A DNA stretch of 36,434 nucleotides from an uncultured Bacilli bacterium (lineage in GTDB: Bacteria > Bacillota_I > Bacilli_A > RF39 > UBA660): assembly GCA_934096715.1 (NCBI GenBank), contig CAKOMQ010000012.1, positions 1 to 36,434 of the forward strand. The letters run 5' to 3'. Positions 22,745-32,008 of this stretch are shown here, one piece after another. The position numbers and the translations under genes are program-made. The notes beneath the pieces were generated by a model that did no database searches, was not told where the DNA came from, and saw nothing but the letters and a program-made list of their open reading frames with translations. Each line of letters begins with the position of its first letter. Positions within the stretch are counted from its first letter, which is position 1.

Positions 22745-24817
22745 ATGGCAAGAGATGTTAAAATTGAAAATATAAGAAATATCGGTATCATGGCTCACAT
22801 CGATGCTGGTAAAACAACAACAACTGAAAGAATTTTATTCTTAACAGGAATTACTCATAAAATTGGTGAAACACATGAAGGTGAATCACAAATGGACTGG
22901 ATGGAACAAGAAAAGGAAAGAGGTATTACAATTACTTCTGCCGCTACTACTTGTCACTGGAATGGATATAGATTAAATATTATAGATACTCCAGGTCACG
23001 TAGACTTTACTATTGAAGTTCAAAGAAGTTTAAGAGTACTTGATGGTGCTATTGCACTTATAGATGCTCAAGCTGGTGTTGAGCCACAAACTGAAACAGT
23101 TTGGAGACAAGCTAATGAATATAAAGTTCCAAGAATGATTTGTGCTAATAAAATGGAAAAATTAGGAGCTGATTTCTATTATTCATTAGATACTATTAAA
23201 AGTAGATTAGGTGCTAATGCTGCACCAATTATGCTTCCTATCGGTGCTGAATCAGAGTATACTGGTTATATTGATTTGGTAGGTATGAAAGCTTATAAAT
23301 ATGATGGTACTGAAAATCAAAATGTAGAAGAGATTGAAATCCCTGCTGATATGAAAGATAAAGCAGAAGAATATAGATTAAAACTTATTGAAGCGGTTTC
23401 TGATTTTGATGAAGAATTAATGATGAATTATTTAGATGGTAAGGAAATTACTGAATCAGAATTAAAAGCATCTATTAGAAAAGCAACATTATCTGTTGGA
23501 TTCTTCCCAGTACTTTGTAGTGATGCTTTAGGTGATAAAGGTACAAGAGCATTATTAGATGCTGTTATTGATTATTTACCAGCTCCTACAGATGTTGAAG
23601 CTATTGAATGTGTTGATGCTAAAGGAAATGATGTTTTAAGACATCCAAGTGATAATGAACCATTTACAGCATTAGCATTTAAAATAATGACAGATCCATA
23701 TGTTGGACGTCTATCATTCTTCAGAGTTTATTCTGGTGTACTTAAGAGTGGATCATATGTTTTAAACTCAACTAAAGGAGAAAAAGAAAGAATTGGACGT
23801 ATTTTACAAATGCATGCCAATCAAAGAAAAGAAATCTCAGAAGTATATGCAGGAGAAATTGCTGCAGCTGTTGGTTTAAAAAATACTACTACAGCAGATA
23901 CATTATGTGATGAAAAGAATAGTTGTATCATGAAAGGTATGGAATTCCCAGCACCAGTTATTGATATTGCTATTGAACCTAAAAGTAAAAACGATCAAGA
24001 TAAGATGGCTATTGCTATTCAAAAACTTGTTGAAGAAGATCCAACTTTAAGAGTTAAAACAGATGTTGAAACTGGTCAAACAGTATTATCTGGTATGGGA
24101 GAACTTCACTTAGATATTATTATTGATCGTATGAGAAGAGAATTTAACGTTGAATGTAATAAAGGTAAACCTCAAGTTGCTTACCGTGAAACACTTACTC
24201 AAGCTGCTGAATGTGAAGGTAAGTATATTAAACAATCAGGTGGACGTGGACAATATGGACATGTTTGGGTTAAATTCGAACCAAATCCTGAAAAAGGATA
24301 TGAATTCGTTGACGCTATCGTTGGTGGTGTAGTTCCACGTGAATATATACCAGTTACTGATAAAGGACTACAAGAAGCTATGGCTGGTGGAGTTCTTGCT
24401 GGTTATCCAATGGTTGATGTTAAAGCTACATTATTTGATGGATCATACCATGATGTTGACTCATCTGAAATGGCATTTAAAATTGCTGCTAGTATGGCTT
24501 TAAAAGAAGCGTTAAAGAAATGTAAACCAGTTCTACTTGAACCAATTATGAAAGTAGAAGTAGTTGTTCCTGAAGAATACATGGGTAATGTTATGGGAGA
24601 TTTAACTTCTCGTCGTGGTAAACCACTTGGAAATGAATCTAGAGGAAATGCCCTATCTATCAATGCTATGGTACCTTTAGCTGAAATGTTTGGTTATGCT
24701 ACAACATTACGTTCAAATTCACAAGGACGTGGAACATTTACAATGACACTTGATCATTATGAAGAAGTTCCAAGAAATATTGCTGACGAAATTATTAAGA
24801 AAAACAGCATTAATTAA
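22745..24817 (+). CDS. fusA: Elongation factor G
   Basis: Translocation GTPase of 690 residues, full length. The G domain shows AHIDAGKT (17-24), ERGITI switch I, DTPGHVDF, and a guanine-recognition motif that reads NKME (135-138) in place of NKMD. Domains II-V follow, including GGRGQYGHVWVKFEP and RRGKPLGNESRGNALSINAMVPLAEMFGYATTLRS. Only a weak GGA lies near the ATG, six bases after rpsG, so its translation is probably coupled to rpsG. Confidence 0.97.
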   Translation: MARDVKIENIRNIGIMAHIDAGKTTTTERILFLTGITHKIGETHEGESQMDWMEQEKERGITITSAATTCHWNGYRLNIIDTPGHVDFTIEVQRSLRVLDGAIALIDAQAGVEPQTETVWRQANEYKVPRMICANKMEKLGADFYYSLDTIKSRLGANAAPIMLPIGAESEYTGYIDLVGMKAYKYDGTENQNVEEIEIPADMKDKAEEYRLKLIEAVSDFDEELMMNYLDGKEITESELKASIRKATLSVGFFPVLCSDALGDKGTRALLDAVIDYLPAPTDVEAIECVDAKGNDVLRHPSDNEPFTALAFKIMTDPYVGRLSFFRVYSGVLKSGSYVLNSTKGEKERIGRILQMHANQRKEISEVYAGEIAAAVGLKNTTTADTLCDEKNSCIMKGMEFPAPVIDIAIEPKSKNDQDKMAIAIQKLVEEDPTLRVKTDVETGQTVLSGMGELHLDIIIDRMRREFNVECNKGKPQVAYRETLTQAAECEGKYIKQSGGRGQYGHVWVKFEPNPEKGYEFVDAIVGGVVPREYIPVTDKGLQEAMAGGVLAGYPMVDVKATLFDGSYHDVDSSEMAFKIAASMALKEALKKCKPVLLEPIMKVEVVVPEEYMGNVMGDLTSRRGKPLGNESRGNALSINAMVPLAEMFGYATTLRSNSQGRGTFTMTLDHYEEVPRNIADEIIKKNSIN

Positions 24818-24884
24818 GAATAATACTTGAAATTTTTTCAAGCATTAGATAAAATATAATAGTAAGGAAAAGGAGGAAAATTAA

Positions 24885-26051
24885 ATGGCAAGAGAAAAAT
24901 TTGACCGTTCAAAAGAACACGTTAATATAGGTACTATTGGACACGTTGACCATGGTAAAACTACATTAACTGCTGCTATTACAAAATACTTTGGACACTT
25001 TGTAGATTATGCTGATATCGATAAAGCTCCAGAAGAAAGGGAAAGAGGTATTACAATTAATACTGCACACGTTGAGTATGAAACTGACAAACGTCACTAT
25101 GCTCACGTTGACTGTCCAGGACATGCTGACTATGTTAAAAACATGATCACTGGTGCAGCTCAAATGGATGGTGCTATCTTAGTTGTTTCTGCAGCTGATG
25201 GACCAATGCCACAAACTAGAGAACATATCTTATTATCTAGACAAGTTGGTGTTCCTAAAATTGTTGTTTACATGAATAAATGTGACCAAGTTGATGATCC
25301 AGAATTACTAGATTTAGTAGAAATGGAAATCAGAGAATTATTAGGAGAATATGGTTACGATGCTGAATGTCCTATCATTCGTGGTAGTGCACTTAAAGCT
25401 CTTGAAGGTGATCCTGAAGCTGAAAAGAGTATTCGTGACTTAATTGCTGCTGTTGATGATTATATCGACGCTCCAGTACGTGATACTGATAAACCATTCT
25501 TGATGAGTGTTGAAGATGTATTCACAATTTCTGGACGTGGTACAGTTGTTACAGGACGTGTTGAACGTGGTATATTAAAACTAAATGACGAAGTTGAAAT
25601 CGTAGGTTTAAAACCAACTCAAAAAACAGTTGTTACAGGAATTGAAATGTTCCGTAAATCATTAGATTTCGCTCAAGCTGGAGATAATGCTGGTGTATTA
25701 CTTCGTGGTATTAGTCGTGACCAAGTTGAACGTGGACAAGTATTAGCTAAACCAGGATCAGTTACACCTCATACTAAGTTCAAAGCTAGTGTGTATGTAC
25801 TTTCTAAAGAAGAAGGCGGACGTCATACTCCATTCTTCTCAAATTACAGACCACAATTCTACTTCAGAACTACTGACGTAACAGGTGTTATTGAATTACC
25901 TGCTGGTGTAGAAATGGTTATGCCTGGTGATAACATCGACATGACAGTTGAATTAATTGCTCCAGTTGCTCTTGAAAATGGTACTAAGTTCTCTATTCGT
26001 GAAGGCGGACGTACTGTTGGTGCTGGTGTAATATCAGAAATTATAAAATAA
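24885..26051 (+). CDS. tuf: Elongation factor Tu
   Basis: Delivers aminoacyl-tRNA to the ribosome. The 388 residues carry GHVDHGKTTLT, ERGITINTAHVEYET, DCPGHADYVKNMI, NKCD and RGSALKALEG, with the two beta-barrel domains and the C-terminal GGRTVGAGVI. AAAGGAGG precedes the ATG. The 67-base gap from fusA contains a TATAAT at about 24857 and a small inverted repeat CTTGAAA/TTTCAAG (24826-24842), so tuf may have an extra promoter. Confidence 0.99.
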   Translation: MAREKFDRSKEHVNIGTIGHVDHGKTTLTAAITKYFGHFVDYADIDKAPEERERGITINTAHVEYETDKRHYAHVDCPGHADYVKNMITGAAQMDGAILVVSAADGPMPQTREHILLSRQVGVPKIVVYMNKCDQVDDPELLDLVEMEIRELLGEYGYDAECPIIRGSALKALEGDPEAEKSIRDLIAAVDDYIDAPVRDTDKPFLMSVEDVFTISGRGTVVTGRVERGILKLNDEVEIVGLKPTQKTVVTGIEMFRKSLDFAQAGDNAGVLLRGISRDQVERGQVLAKPGSVTPHTKFKASVYVLSKEEGGRHTPFFSNYRPQFYFRTTDVTGVIELPAGVEMVMPGDNIDMTVELIAPVALENGTKFSIREGGRTVGAGVISEIIK

Positions 26052-26073
26052 GACGATTGATTCGTCTTTTTTT
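26051..26073 (+). terminator. Terminator of tuf
   Basis: AGACGA/TCGTCT with a 5-base loop and six T, touching the tuf stop codon. Confidence 0.9.
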
Positions 26074-26081
26074 AATGCAAT

Positions 26082-26103
26082 AAAAAAATCCTGTTATGGA
26101 TTT
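26082..26103 (-). terminator. Terminator of the higBA unit
   Basis: On the minus strand AAATCC/GGATTT with a 6-base loop, followed by T residues; it overlaps the end of the antitoxin-peptidase gene. Confidence 0.7.
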
Positions 26104-27152
26104 TATATTCTTGTAATTAAATGATTAAAATCATTCCAACCAATAATATGATCATTTTGTAATCTTCCTACAAGTATGCCTGGAGAAATGTTATTTTTTA
26201 TGGCAAATTTTTTAATTGAATTTTCATTGATTATATTATTAATAAAATTTTTATAGTTTTCTTCGTTAATTAAAATATTCTTTGCATATTCATTTGCTTC
26301 TATTTCTATTTTGTTATTATTACTATTTTCACTATCTATAAACATTTCTTTTTTACTATGTTTTATTAAATGACCTATTTCATGAAATAAAGTAAACCAT
26401 AAGATATCATCTTTTTTACCGCGATCGCTGATCATTATAATTGCTTTATTGTATGATGCTTTATATGATATACCATTAACAAAAGTATGTGGTAGGTGCG
26501 GTTCAAATATCAAGGACACCCCTGCTTCACTTAATATTTCTTTTATTTTATCTAGTTGTTCAATAAAAGGTTTACTTGTTAAATTTCTAACTTTTTTTGC
26601 ACAACCCTTTAATTTGTTAATATCAAAATTTGAAGTGTCAATTTTATTGGCTTGTATTTCCCCATATCTTAACCAGCAATACAATGATTCATAAGAAAAT
26701 TTATCATTATCACTTTTTCTAAATGCAATTTTCTTTTTTAATTCTGTGTTAAAAGAAAGAGATGCAACTGAAAAAAATTTACGTAAATTTTTTACTTTTT
26801 CTATTGAACTTTTAGTCTTCTCAATATAATCCCAATTTCTTTTAGCCATTTCTGTATATGGAATATCTTTTAAATATTTTATATCTTCTTTTAAAGATTC
26901 GGTGTCTTTCATTCTTTCTATTGATTCTCGATAATTGCTTTCTAAATTATTCCAAAAACTTGCAGGTATGTTAAAAACATATTCTAATTTTAAAGAAGTA
27001 GATGTTGTTATAGGCGCTTTGCCTTTAATAATTTCATTAATTGTCTTTTTATTTATACCTGTTTTCATTGCTAGATCCAATTGACTCATTGAATTTGTTT
27101 CAAGAAGTTCTAGTAAAGTTTCACCAGGAGCTATAATATATTCTTTATTCAT
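26103..27152 (-). CDS. higA: HigA-type antitoxin fused to ImmA/IrrE metallopeptidase
   Basis: Two parts. Residues 1-75 are an XRE/HigA-type helix-turn-helix (SQLDLAMKTGINKKTINEIIKG) with the HigA-like tail FNIPASFWNNLESNYRE. Residues about 200-300 are an ImmA/IrrE zinc peptidase domain with FHEIGH (His257, Glu258, His261) and a downstream IEANEYA carrying the third ligand. The domain is catalytically intact by motif. A helical linker joins them. It overlaps the upstream toxin gene by eight bases, so the pair is co-translated. It presumably binds the operator upstream of the pair to repress it; whether the peptidase cleaves the antitoxin half or another protein is unknown. Confidence 0.88.
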   Translation of the reverse strand: MNKEYIIAPGETLLELLETNSMSQLDLAMKTGINKKTINEIIKGKAPITTSTSLKLEYVFNIPASFWNNLESNYRESIERMKDTESLKEDIKYLKDIPYTEMAKRNWDYIEKTKSSIEKVKNLRKFFSVASLSFNTELKKKIAFRKSDNDKFSYESLYCWLRYGEIQANKIDTSNFDINKLKGCAKKVRNLTSKPFIEQLDKIKEILSEAGVSLIFEPHLPHTFVNGISYKASYNKAIIMISDRGKKDDILWFTLFHEIGHLIKHSKKEMFIDSENSNNNKIEIEANEYAKNILINEENYKNFINNIINENSIKKFAIKNNISPGILVGRLQNDHIIGWNDFNHLITRI

Positions 27153-27477
27153 AATGCTTTGATACCTCCATAATTTTTATTTTTTTAATTTCTTTTAAAT
27201 TAATTTCAACATTATTAGAATCATTTGGCTTAAATATTAAACGATATTGATTGTTTATATTTACTGCAAAATGATCTTTTAATTTTCCATTTAATTTATG
27301 TCTTCTGTATGGAAGTGTTGTAGGAATATCATTAAGAGAGTTAAAAGCTTTTAATTCTAGTATTCTTCTAGGTAGTTTGTTTGCTACATCAATTCCATAG
27401 GATTTAACCAATTCTTTATTGAAACTTGGATTCTCACATTGGTTGTATAATTTATCTGTTTTATATGTTATTTCCAT
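27145..27477 (-). CDS. higB: HigB/RelE-family toxin
   Basis: A 110-residue toxin of the RelE/ParE superfamily that, in known members, cuts mRNA on the ribosome. The typical pattern is visible: ASFN-like basic N-terminus, LPYRRHKLNGKLKDHFAVNI and NNQYRLIFKPND, then a final strand. It is the first gene of the pair (toxin before antitoxin, as in higBA) and has AAAGGAGAAAT ahead of the ATG. Expression should be controlled from the palindromic promoter region upstream. Confidence 0.88.
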   Translation of the reverse strand: MEITYKTDKLYNQCENPSFNKELVKSYGIDVANKLPRRILELKAFNSLNDIPTTLPYRRHKLNGKLKDHFAVNINNQYRLIFKPNDSNNVEINLKEIKKIKIMEVSKHYE

Positions 27478-27506
27478 TAATTTCTCCTTTCAAATTGGTT
27501 ATTAAT

Positions 27507-27535
27507 ATTATACATGATTAAATCTTATATGTAAA
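27507..27535 (-). promoter_or_regulatory. Promoter of higBA
   Basis: On the minus strand TTTACA (27530-27535) and TATAAT (27507-27512) are 17 bases apart, about 30 bases before the toxin start. Confidence 0.8.
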
Positions 27536-27538
27536 TAC

Positions 27539-27559
27539 GATTTACGTATTACGTAAATC
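27539..27559. promoter_or_regulatory. HigA operator: 21-bp perfect palindrome
   Basis: GATTTACGTA, one central base, TACGTAAATC: a perfect 10-bp inverted repeat directly upstream of the higBA -35, which itself contains a related TTTAC half-site. Position and symmetry fit autoregulation by the HigA HTH. Confidence 0.7.
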
Positions 27560-27610
27560 AAAATGAAAATATTGTTGTAATTTGTCAATTTAATTAATTA
27601 AAAAAATATA

Positions 27611-27639
27611 TTGCCGAAAATAAAACTAGATAGTATAAT
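27611..27639 (+). promoter_or_regulatory. Promoter of the arginine operon
   Basis: TTGCCG and TATAAT separated by 17 bases, with a very short leader before the lipoprotein start. No clear ArgR box was seen. Confidence 0.7.
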
Positions 27640-27659
27640 GGTTATAGTAGGTGAGTCAT

Positions 27660-28379
27660 ATGAAGTATATAAAATTTTTTTGGGTAGTTGGTTTATGTTT
27701 AATAATGTGTGGTTGTAAGAATAATGATGAGTTAATACTTGCAACTGAAGCTGGTTTTGCACCTTATGAATTTTATGATAATGATAAAATAGTAGGTGTA
27801 GATATTGAAATTGGAAAAGCTATTGCTGATGAAATGGGTAAGAAGTTAGTAGTTAAGGATGTTTCCTTTGATTCAATTATAAATGAAATTAAAAAAGGTA
27901 AAAGCGATATAGGTGCTGCTGGAATAAGTATTACTGAAGAAAGAAAAGAAGAAGTTGATTTTAGTATAGAATATGCTTTAAGTAAACAAGTCGTTATCGT
28001 TAATGGTGATAGTACTATAACTAATCCTGAAGACATTTTTAATAAGAAAGTTGGAGTACAATTAGGTACTACTGCTGACATGTATTTATCTGAAAAAATG
28101 AATGATAAGAGTATCACTAGACAAAAGAAATACTTAAGTTTAGTAGAAGATTTAAAAGCAAATAAGGTAGATGCTATTGTTATGGATAGTTTACCTGCTA
28201 ATGAAATTATTAAAACTAATAGTAATTTAAAAATATTAGATAAAGAATTATTTGAAGATAAGTATGGAATGGTAGTTAAGAAAGGAAATGATGAACTACT
28301 TGATACAGTTAATAAAGTATTAGAAAAATTAATGGAAGAAGGTAAAATAGATAGTTGGACTATCGAGTATAGTAAATGA
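27660..28379 (+). CDS. Amino-acid ABC transporter substrate-binding lipoprotein (probably arginine)
   Basis: Captures an amino acid outside the membrane and delivers it to the permease. An N-terminal hydrophobic segment ends in a lipobox-like MCGC, with Cys19 as the lipid-modified residue. The family 3 solute-binding fold follows: EAGFAPYEFYDNDKIVGVDIEIGKAIADEMGKK and GISITEERKEEVDFS. The frame opens with GTG nine bases earlier; AGGTGA favours the ATG. Arginine as ligand is inferred from the arc genes downstream in the same transcript. The stop overlaps the permease start (ATGA). Confidence 0.9.
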   Translation: MKYIKFFWVVGLCLIMCGCKNNDELILATEAGFAPYEFYDNDKIVGVDIEIGKAIADEMGKKLVVKDVSFDSIINEIKKGKSDIGAAGISITEERKEEVDFSIEYALSKQVVIVNGDSTITNPEDIFNKKVGVQLGTTADMYLSEKMNDKSITRQKKYLSLVEDLKANKVDAIVMDSLPANEIIKTNSNLKILDKELFEDKYGMVVKKGNDELLDTVNKVLEKLMEEGKIDSWTIEYSK

Positions 28380-29056
28380 TGTTATTAAGTATTAGTGAAC
28401 AATTTTATAAGTCTTTAATATATGATGATCGTTATAAATATATCTTAACTGGTTTAGGTAACACAATTATTATGGCTGTATGTGCTGTATTAATTGGAGC
28501 TTTAATAGGTTTAATAATTGCAATAATTAGAACTTATCATGATAATACAAATAAAATGAAAGTATTAAACTGGTTAGCTAAAATGTATGTTACAGTTATT
28601 AGGGGTACGCCAGTACTTCTACAATTAATGATTATTTATTATGTTATATTTGCTAGTGTTAATATTAACGTTGTACTTGTTGGTATAGTGGCATTTGGTC
28701 TTAATTCAGCTGCTTATGTATCAGAAATAATAAGAGCAGGTATTATGAGTATTGATAAAGGTCAAATGGAAGCTGGTAGAGCTTTAGGACTTACTTATTC
28801 TGAAACAATGAAATTAATAATTATTCCCCAAGCCTTAAAAAATGTTATGCCGGCTTTAGGTAATGAATTTATTACTCTTTTAAAAGAAACATCTGTTGCA
28901 GGATATATTGGTATAGTTGAATTAACTAAGGCGGGAGATATTATTGCTAGTAGAACATATAATTATTTCTTTCCATTAATATTAACAGCAATTATTTATT
29001 TAATATTAACTGCAGGTCTTTCAAAGATATTAAAGAAATTTGAAAGGAGCAATTGA
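28376..29056 (+). CDS. Amino-acid ABC transporter permease
   Basis: Inner-membrane channel subunit of the polar amino-acid importer family, 226 residues with about five membrane helices. IRGTPVLLQLMIIYY, the EAA loop SAAYVSEIIRAGIMSIDKGQMEAGRALGL and IIIPQALKNVMPALGNEFITLLKETS are all typical. The conserved Arg in IRGTP is encoded by AGG. The start ATG overlaps the upstream stop codon. A single permease gene suggests a homodimer, as in GlnP/ArtQ systems. Confidence 0.93.
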   Translation: MMLLSISEQFYKSLIYDDRYKYILTGLGNTIIMAVCAVLIGALIGLIIAIIRTYHDNTNKMKVLNWLAKMYVTVIRGTPVLLQLMIIYYVIFASVNINVVLVGIVAFGLNSAAYVSEIIRAGIMSIDKGQMEAGRALGLTYSETMKLIIIPQALKNVMPALGNEFITLLKETSVAGYIGIVELTKAGDIIASRTYNYFFPLILTAIIYLILTAGLSKILKKFERSN

Positions 29057-29057
29057 A

Positions 29058-29774
29058 GTGTTAGAAGCTAAGAATTTATTTAAATTATATGATGATAAAG
29101 TTATACTAAGAAATGTTTCTCTAAGTGTAGAAAAGAATGAAATAGTTCTTTTAATTGGACCTTCGGGAAGTGGGAAGACAACCCTTTTAAAATGTTTAAA
29201 TAATTTAATAATTCCCGATAAAGGGGAAATAATATTTGCAGGAGAAGTGGTAGATGAGAGTAATATAAATAAGATAAGAGAAAAAGTTGGAATGGTGTTT
29301 CAAAGTTTTAACTTATTTCCCCATTTAACTGTTTATGAAAACCTAAGTTTGGTACCTGTTAAAAGAAAATATTTAACAGAAAGTGATGCTCGTAAAAAAG
29401 CAAAAAAGATTTTAACTGATTTTGATTTAAAAGATAAGATGGATGTTTATCCAGATAGTTTAAGTGGTGGACAGAAACAAAGAGTCGCAATAAGTAGAGC
29501 ACTTATGATGGATCCGGAGGTACTTCTTTTTGATGAACCAACTAGTGCCTTAGATCCTGAAATGGTAGGTGATTTCTTCTTAATATTAAAGAAATTAAAA
29601 GAAAAAGGTATGACTATGGTTATTGTTAGTCATGAAATGGATTTTATAAAAGAATTAGATCCTAAGATAGTATTTATTGAAGATGGTAAAGTTAAAAAAA
29701 TAGGAACCTATGATGAAATAAAAAATGATAAAGAAAATAAATCGTTACAATTATTTTTGTCGAAGATAGAATAA
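29058..29774 (+). CDS. Amino-acid ABC transporter ATPase
   Basis: Cytosolic ATPase powering the importer. 238 residues with Walker A GPSGSGKTT, Q loop FQSFNLFPHLT, signature LSGGQKQR, Walker B LLFDEPTSALD and a downstream switch His in VSHEMDF. The frame is open upstream at a TTG, but GAAAGGAG is correctly spaced for the GTG used here, one base after the permease stop. The closest families are GlnQ/ArtP/HisP. Confidence 0.95.
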   Translation: MLEAKNLFKLYDDKVILRNVSLSVEKNEIVLLIGPSGSGKTTLLKCLNNLIIPDKGEIIFAGEVVDESNINKIREKVGMVFQSFNLFPHLTVYENLSLVPVKRKYLTESDARKKAKKILTDFDLKDKMDVYPDSLSGGQKQRVAISRALMMDPEVLLFDEPTSALDPEMVGDFFLILKKLKEKGMTMVIVSHEMDFIKELDPKIVFIEDGKVKKIGTYDEIKNDKENKSLQLFLSKIE

Positions 29775-29785
29775 GGAGGATATAG

Positions 29786-31012
29786 ATGAAAATTAATGTA
29801 TATAGTGAAATTGGTCCACTAAAAAAAGTATTATTACATAGACCAGGAAATGAACTTTTGAATCTAACACCTGATTCATTAGAAAGATTATTGTTTGATG
29901 ATATACCATTTTTAGAAAAAGCGCAAAAAGAACATGATAATTTTGCTCGTACTTTAGAAGAAAATGGTGTTGAGGTATACTACTTAGAAAAATTAGTAGC
30001 ACAAACATTAGACTTAAGTCCAGAGATTAAAGATAAGTTTGTAAGACAATTTATTAAAGAAGCTGGAATAACTAGTTATAAATATAAAAAAGTTGTATAT
30101 GAATACTTAATTAGTTATACTGATAACTTAGATTTAGTATTAAAAACTATGGAAGGTATAAAACTTAATGAATTATATTCTATGAAAAGAGATGTTGAAC
30201 ATTCTTTAGTAGATTTTGTTCAGGAAGAAGGTAAGTTTTTAGCAGATCCAATGCCTAACCTTTATTTTACTAGAGACAATTTCGCTAGTATAGGTCGTGG
30301 TATTAGTTTAAATAGAATGTATTCTGTTACTAGAAATAGAGAATCAATATATGCTGAATATATCTTTAATTATCATCCTGATTTTAAAGATACACCTAAA
30401 TATTTTAATAGAACTGAGCCATATCATATTGAAGGTGGAGATATATTAGTACTTAATGATCATACACTTGCAGTTGGTATTTCTCAAAGAACTCAAGCTG
30501 AATCTATTGAGACTTTAGCACATAATTTATTTAAGGATATTAATTGTCGATATAATACTATACTTGCATTCTCAATTCCTAATTGTCGTGCATTTATGCA
30601 TTTAGATACAGTATTTACTCAAATAGATTATGATAAGTTCTCATTCCATCCAGGAATAATGGATACTCTACAAGTATTTGAAATTACTGAAGGAGTAAAT
30701 AATGAAATTAATGTTAAAGAAATAAAAGATTCATTACAAAACATATTAGAAAGATATTTAAATAAGCCAGTTACATTAATTCCTTGTGGTGCTGGAGATA
30801 AGATTATAAGTGAAAGAGAACAATGGAATGATGGTTCTAATACTTTATGTATTGCACCAGGTGTAGTAGTAGTGTATGATCGTAATAATGTTACTAATGA
30901 AGTATTAAGAAGAGCAGGAATAAAGGTGCTTGAGATTGAAGGAAGTGAATTATCTCGTGGTAGAGGTGGTCCTAGATGTATGAGTATGCCTTTATATAGA
31001 GAGGATATTTAA
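29786..31012 (+). CDS. arcA: Arginine deiminase
   Basis: Hydrolyses arginine to citrulline and ammonia, first step of the ADI pathway. The 408 residues match the family. Visible are the N-terminal SEIGPLKKVLLHRPGNEL, FTRDNFASIG, EGGDILVLN, the His-containing CRAFMHLDTVFTQID and the catalytic cysteine in RGRGGPRCMSMPLYRE at about residue 398. AAGGAGG precedes the ATG, two bases separate it from arcB, and the importer genes lie upstream. Confidence 0.98.
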   Translation: MKINVYSEIGPLKKVLLHRPGNELLNLTPDSLERLLFDDIPFLEKAQKEHDNFARTLEENGVEVYYLEKLVAQTLDLSPEIKDKFVRQFIKEAGITSYKYKKVVYEYLISYTDNLDLVLKTMEGIKLNELYSMKRDVEHSLVDFVQEEGKFLADPMPNLYFTRDNFASIGRGISLNRMYSVTRNRESIYAEYIFNYHPDFKDTPKYFNRTEPYHIEGGDILVLNDHTLAVGISQRTQAESIETLAHNLFKDINCRYNTILAFSIPNCRAFMHLDTVFTQIDYDKFSFHPGIMDTLQVFEITEGVNNEINVKEIKDSLQNILERYLNKPVTLIPCGAGDKIISEREQWNDGSNTLCIAPGVVVVYDRNNVTNEVLRRAGIKVLEIEGSELSRGRGGPRCMSMPLYREDI

Positions 31013-31014
31013 CA

Positions 31015-32007
31015 ATGAATTTAAGTGGTAGAAATTTTTTGAAATTATTAGATTATTCTAGTGATGAAATTAGATACTTATTAGATTTATCTAAGGATTT
31101 AAAAGAAAAAAAGAAAAATGGAATTAATCATGAATATTTAAAGGGTAAAAATATTGTCTTATTATTTGAAAAGACTTCAACGAGAACTAGATGTTCTTTT
31201 GAAGTGGCTGGGTATGATTTAGGTATGCATGTTACTTATTTAGATCCTAAAGCTAGTCAAATGGGTAAGAAAGAATCTATTGAAGATACTGCAAAAGTGC
31301 TTGGTAGAATGTATGACGGTATTGAATATCGTGGTTATGATCAAGAAATAGTAGAAGAATTAGCACGTTATGCTGGAGTACCAGTATGGAATGGGTTAAC
31401 TACTGAATTTCATCCTACCCAAATGATTGGAGATTTATTAACTATAGAAGAACATTTTGGACATCTTAAAGGTCTTAATTTAACCTTTATGGGAGATGGT
31501 AGAAATAATGTTGCTAATTCTTTAATGGTTGCTTGTAGTAAAATGGGTATTAATTTTACTTGCTGTGCACCGGGAGAATTATTCCCTAGTGAAGAGTTAA
31601 TTGAAGTATGTAAATCTATTGCTTTTGACAATGGTTCAACTATAAAAATGACTAATGATGTTAATGTTGGCGCTAAAGATGCTGATATAATCTATACTGA
31701 TGTTTGGGTATCTATGGGTGAACCAGAAGAAATATGGAAATCAAGAATTGAATTATTAAAAGATTATCAAGTTAATGAAAATATGTTTAGTCTTGCACAT
31801 GAAGATGCTATTTTCTTACATTGTTTACCTTCATTTCATGATTTAAAAACTGAAATAGGTAAAGATATTTATGAAAAATATGGACTAGATAGTATGGAAG
31901 TAACAAATGATGTATTCTTATCTAGTAGATCTAAAGTATTTGAAGAAGCTGAAAATAGAATGCATACTATTAAAGCAATTATGTATGCTACTATGAAAGA
32001 TAATTAA
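31015..32007 (+). CDS. arcB: Ornithine carbamoyltransferase, catabolic
   Basis: Splits citrulline with phosphate to ornithine and carbamoyl phosphate in this pathway. 330 residues with the carbamoyl-phosphate loop FEKTSTRTRCSFEVAGYDLG, FHPTQMIGDLLTIEE and the ornithine site HCLPSFHD (usually HCLPAFHD). The catabolic role follows from its place between arcA and arcC; an anabolic argF would normally lie with arginine synthesis genes. Confidence 0.97.
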   Translation: MNLSGRNFLKLLDYSSDEIRYLLDLSKDLKEKKKNGINHEYLKGKNIVLLFEKTSTRTRCSFEVAGYDLGMHVTYLDPKASQMGKKESIEDTAKVLGRMYDGIEYRGYDQEIVEELARYAGVPVWNGLTTEFHPTQMIGDLLTIEEHFGHLKGLNLTFMGDGRNNVANSLMVACSKMGINFTCCAPGELFPSEELIEVCKSIAFDNGSTIKMTNDVNVGAKDADIIYTDVWVSMGEPEEIWKSRIELLKDYQVNENMFSLAHEDAIFLHCLPSFHDLKTEIGKDIYEKYGLDSMEVTNDVFLSSRSKVFEEAENRMHTIKAIMYATMKDN

Positions 32008-32008
32008 T

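Noticed and set aside
24826..24842. CTTGAAA/TTTCAAG hairpin after fusA as a terminator
   Set aside because: No T-run follows and tuf lies directly downstream; it is at most a weak structure or part of a promoter.
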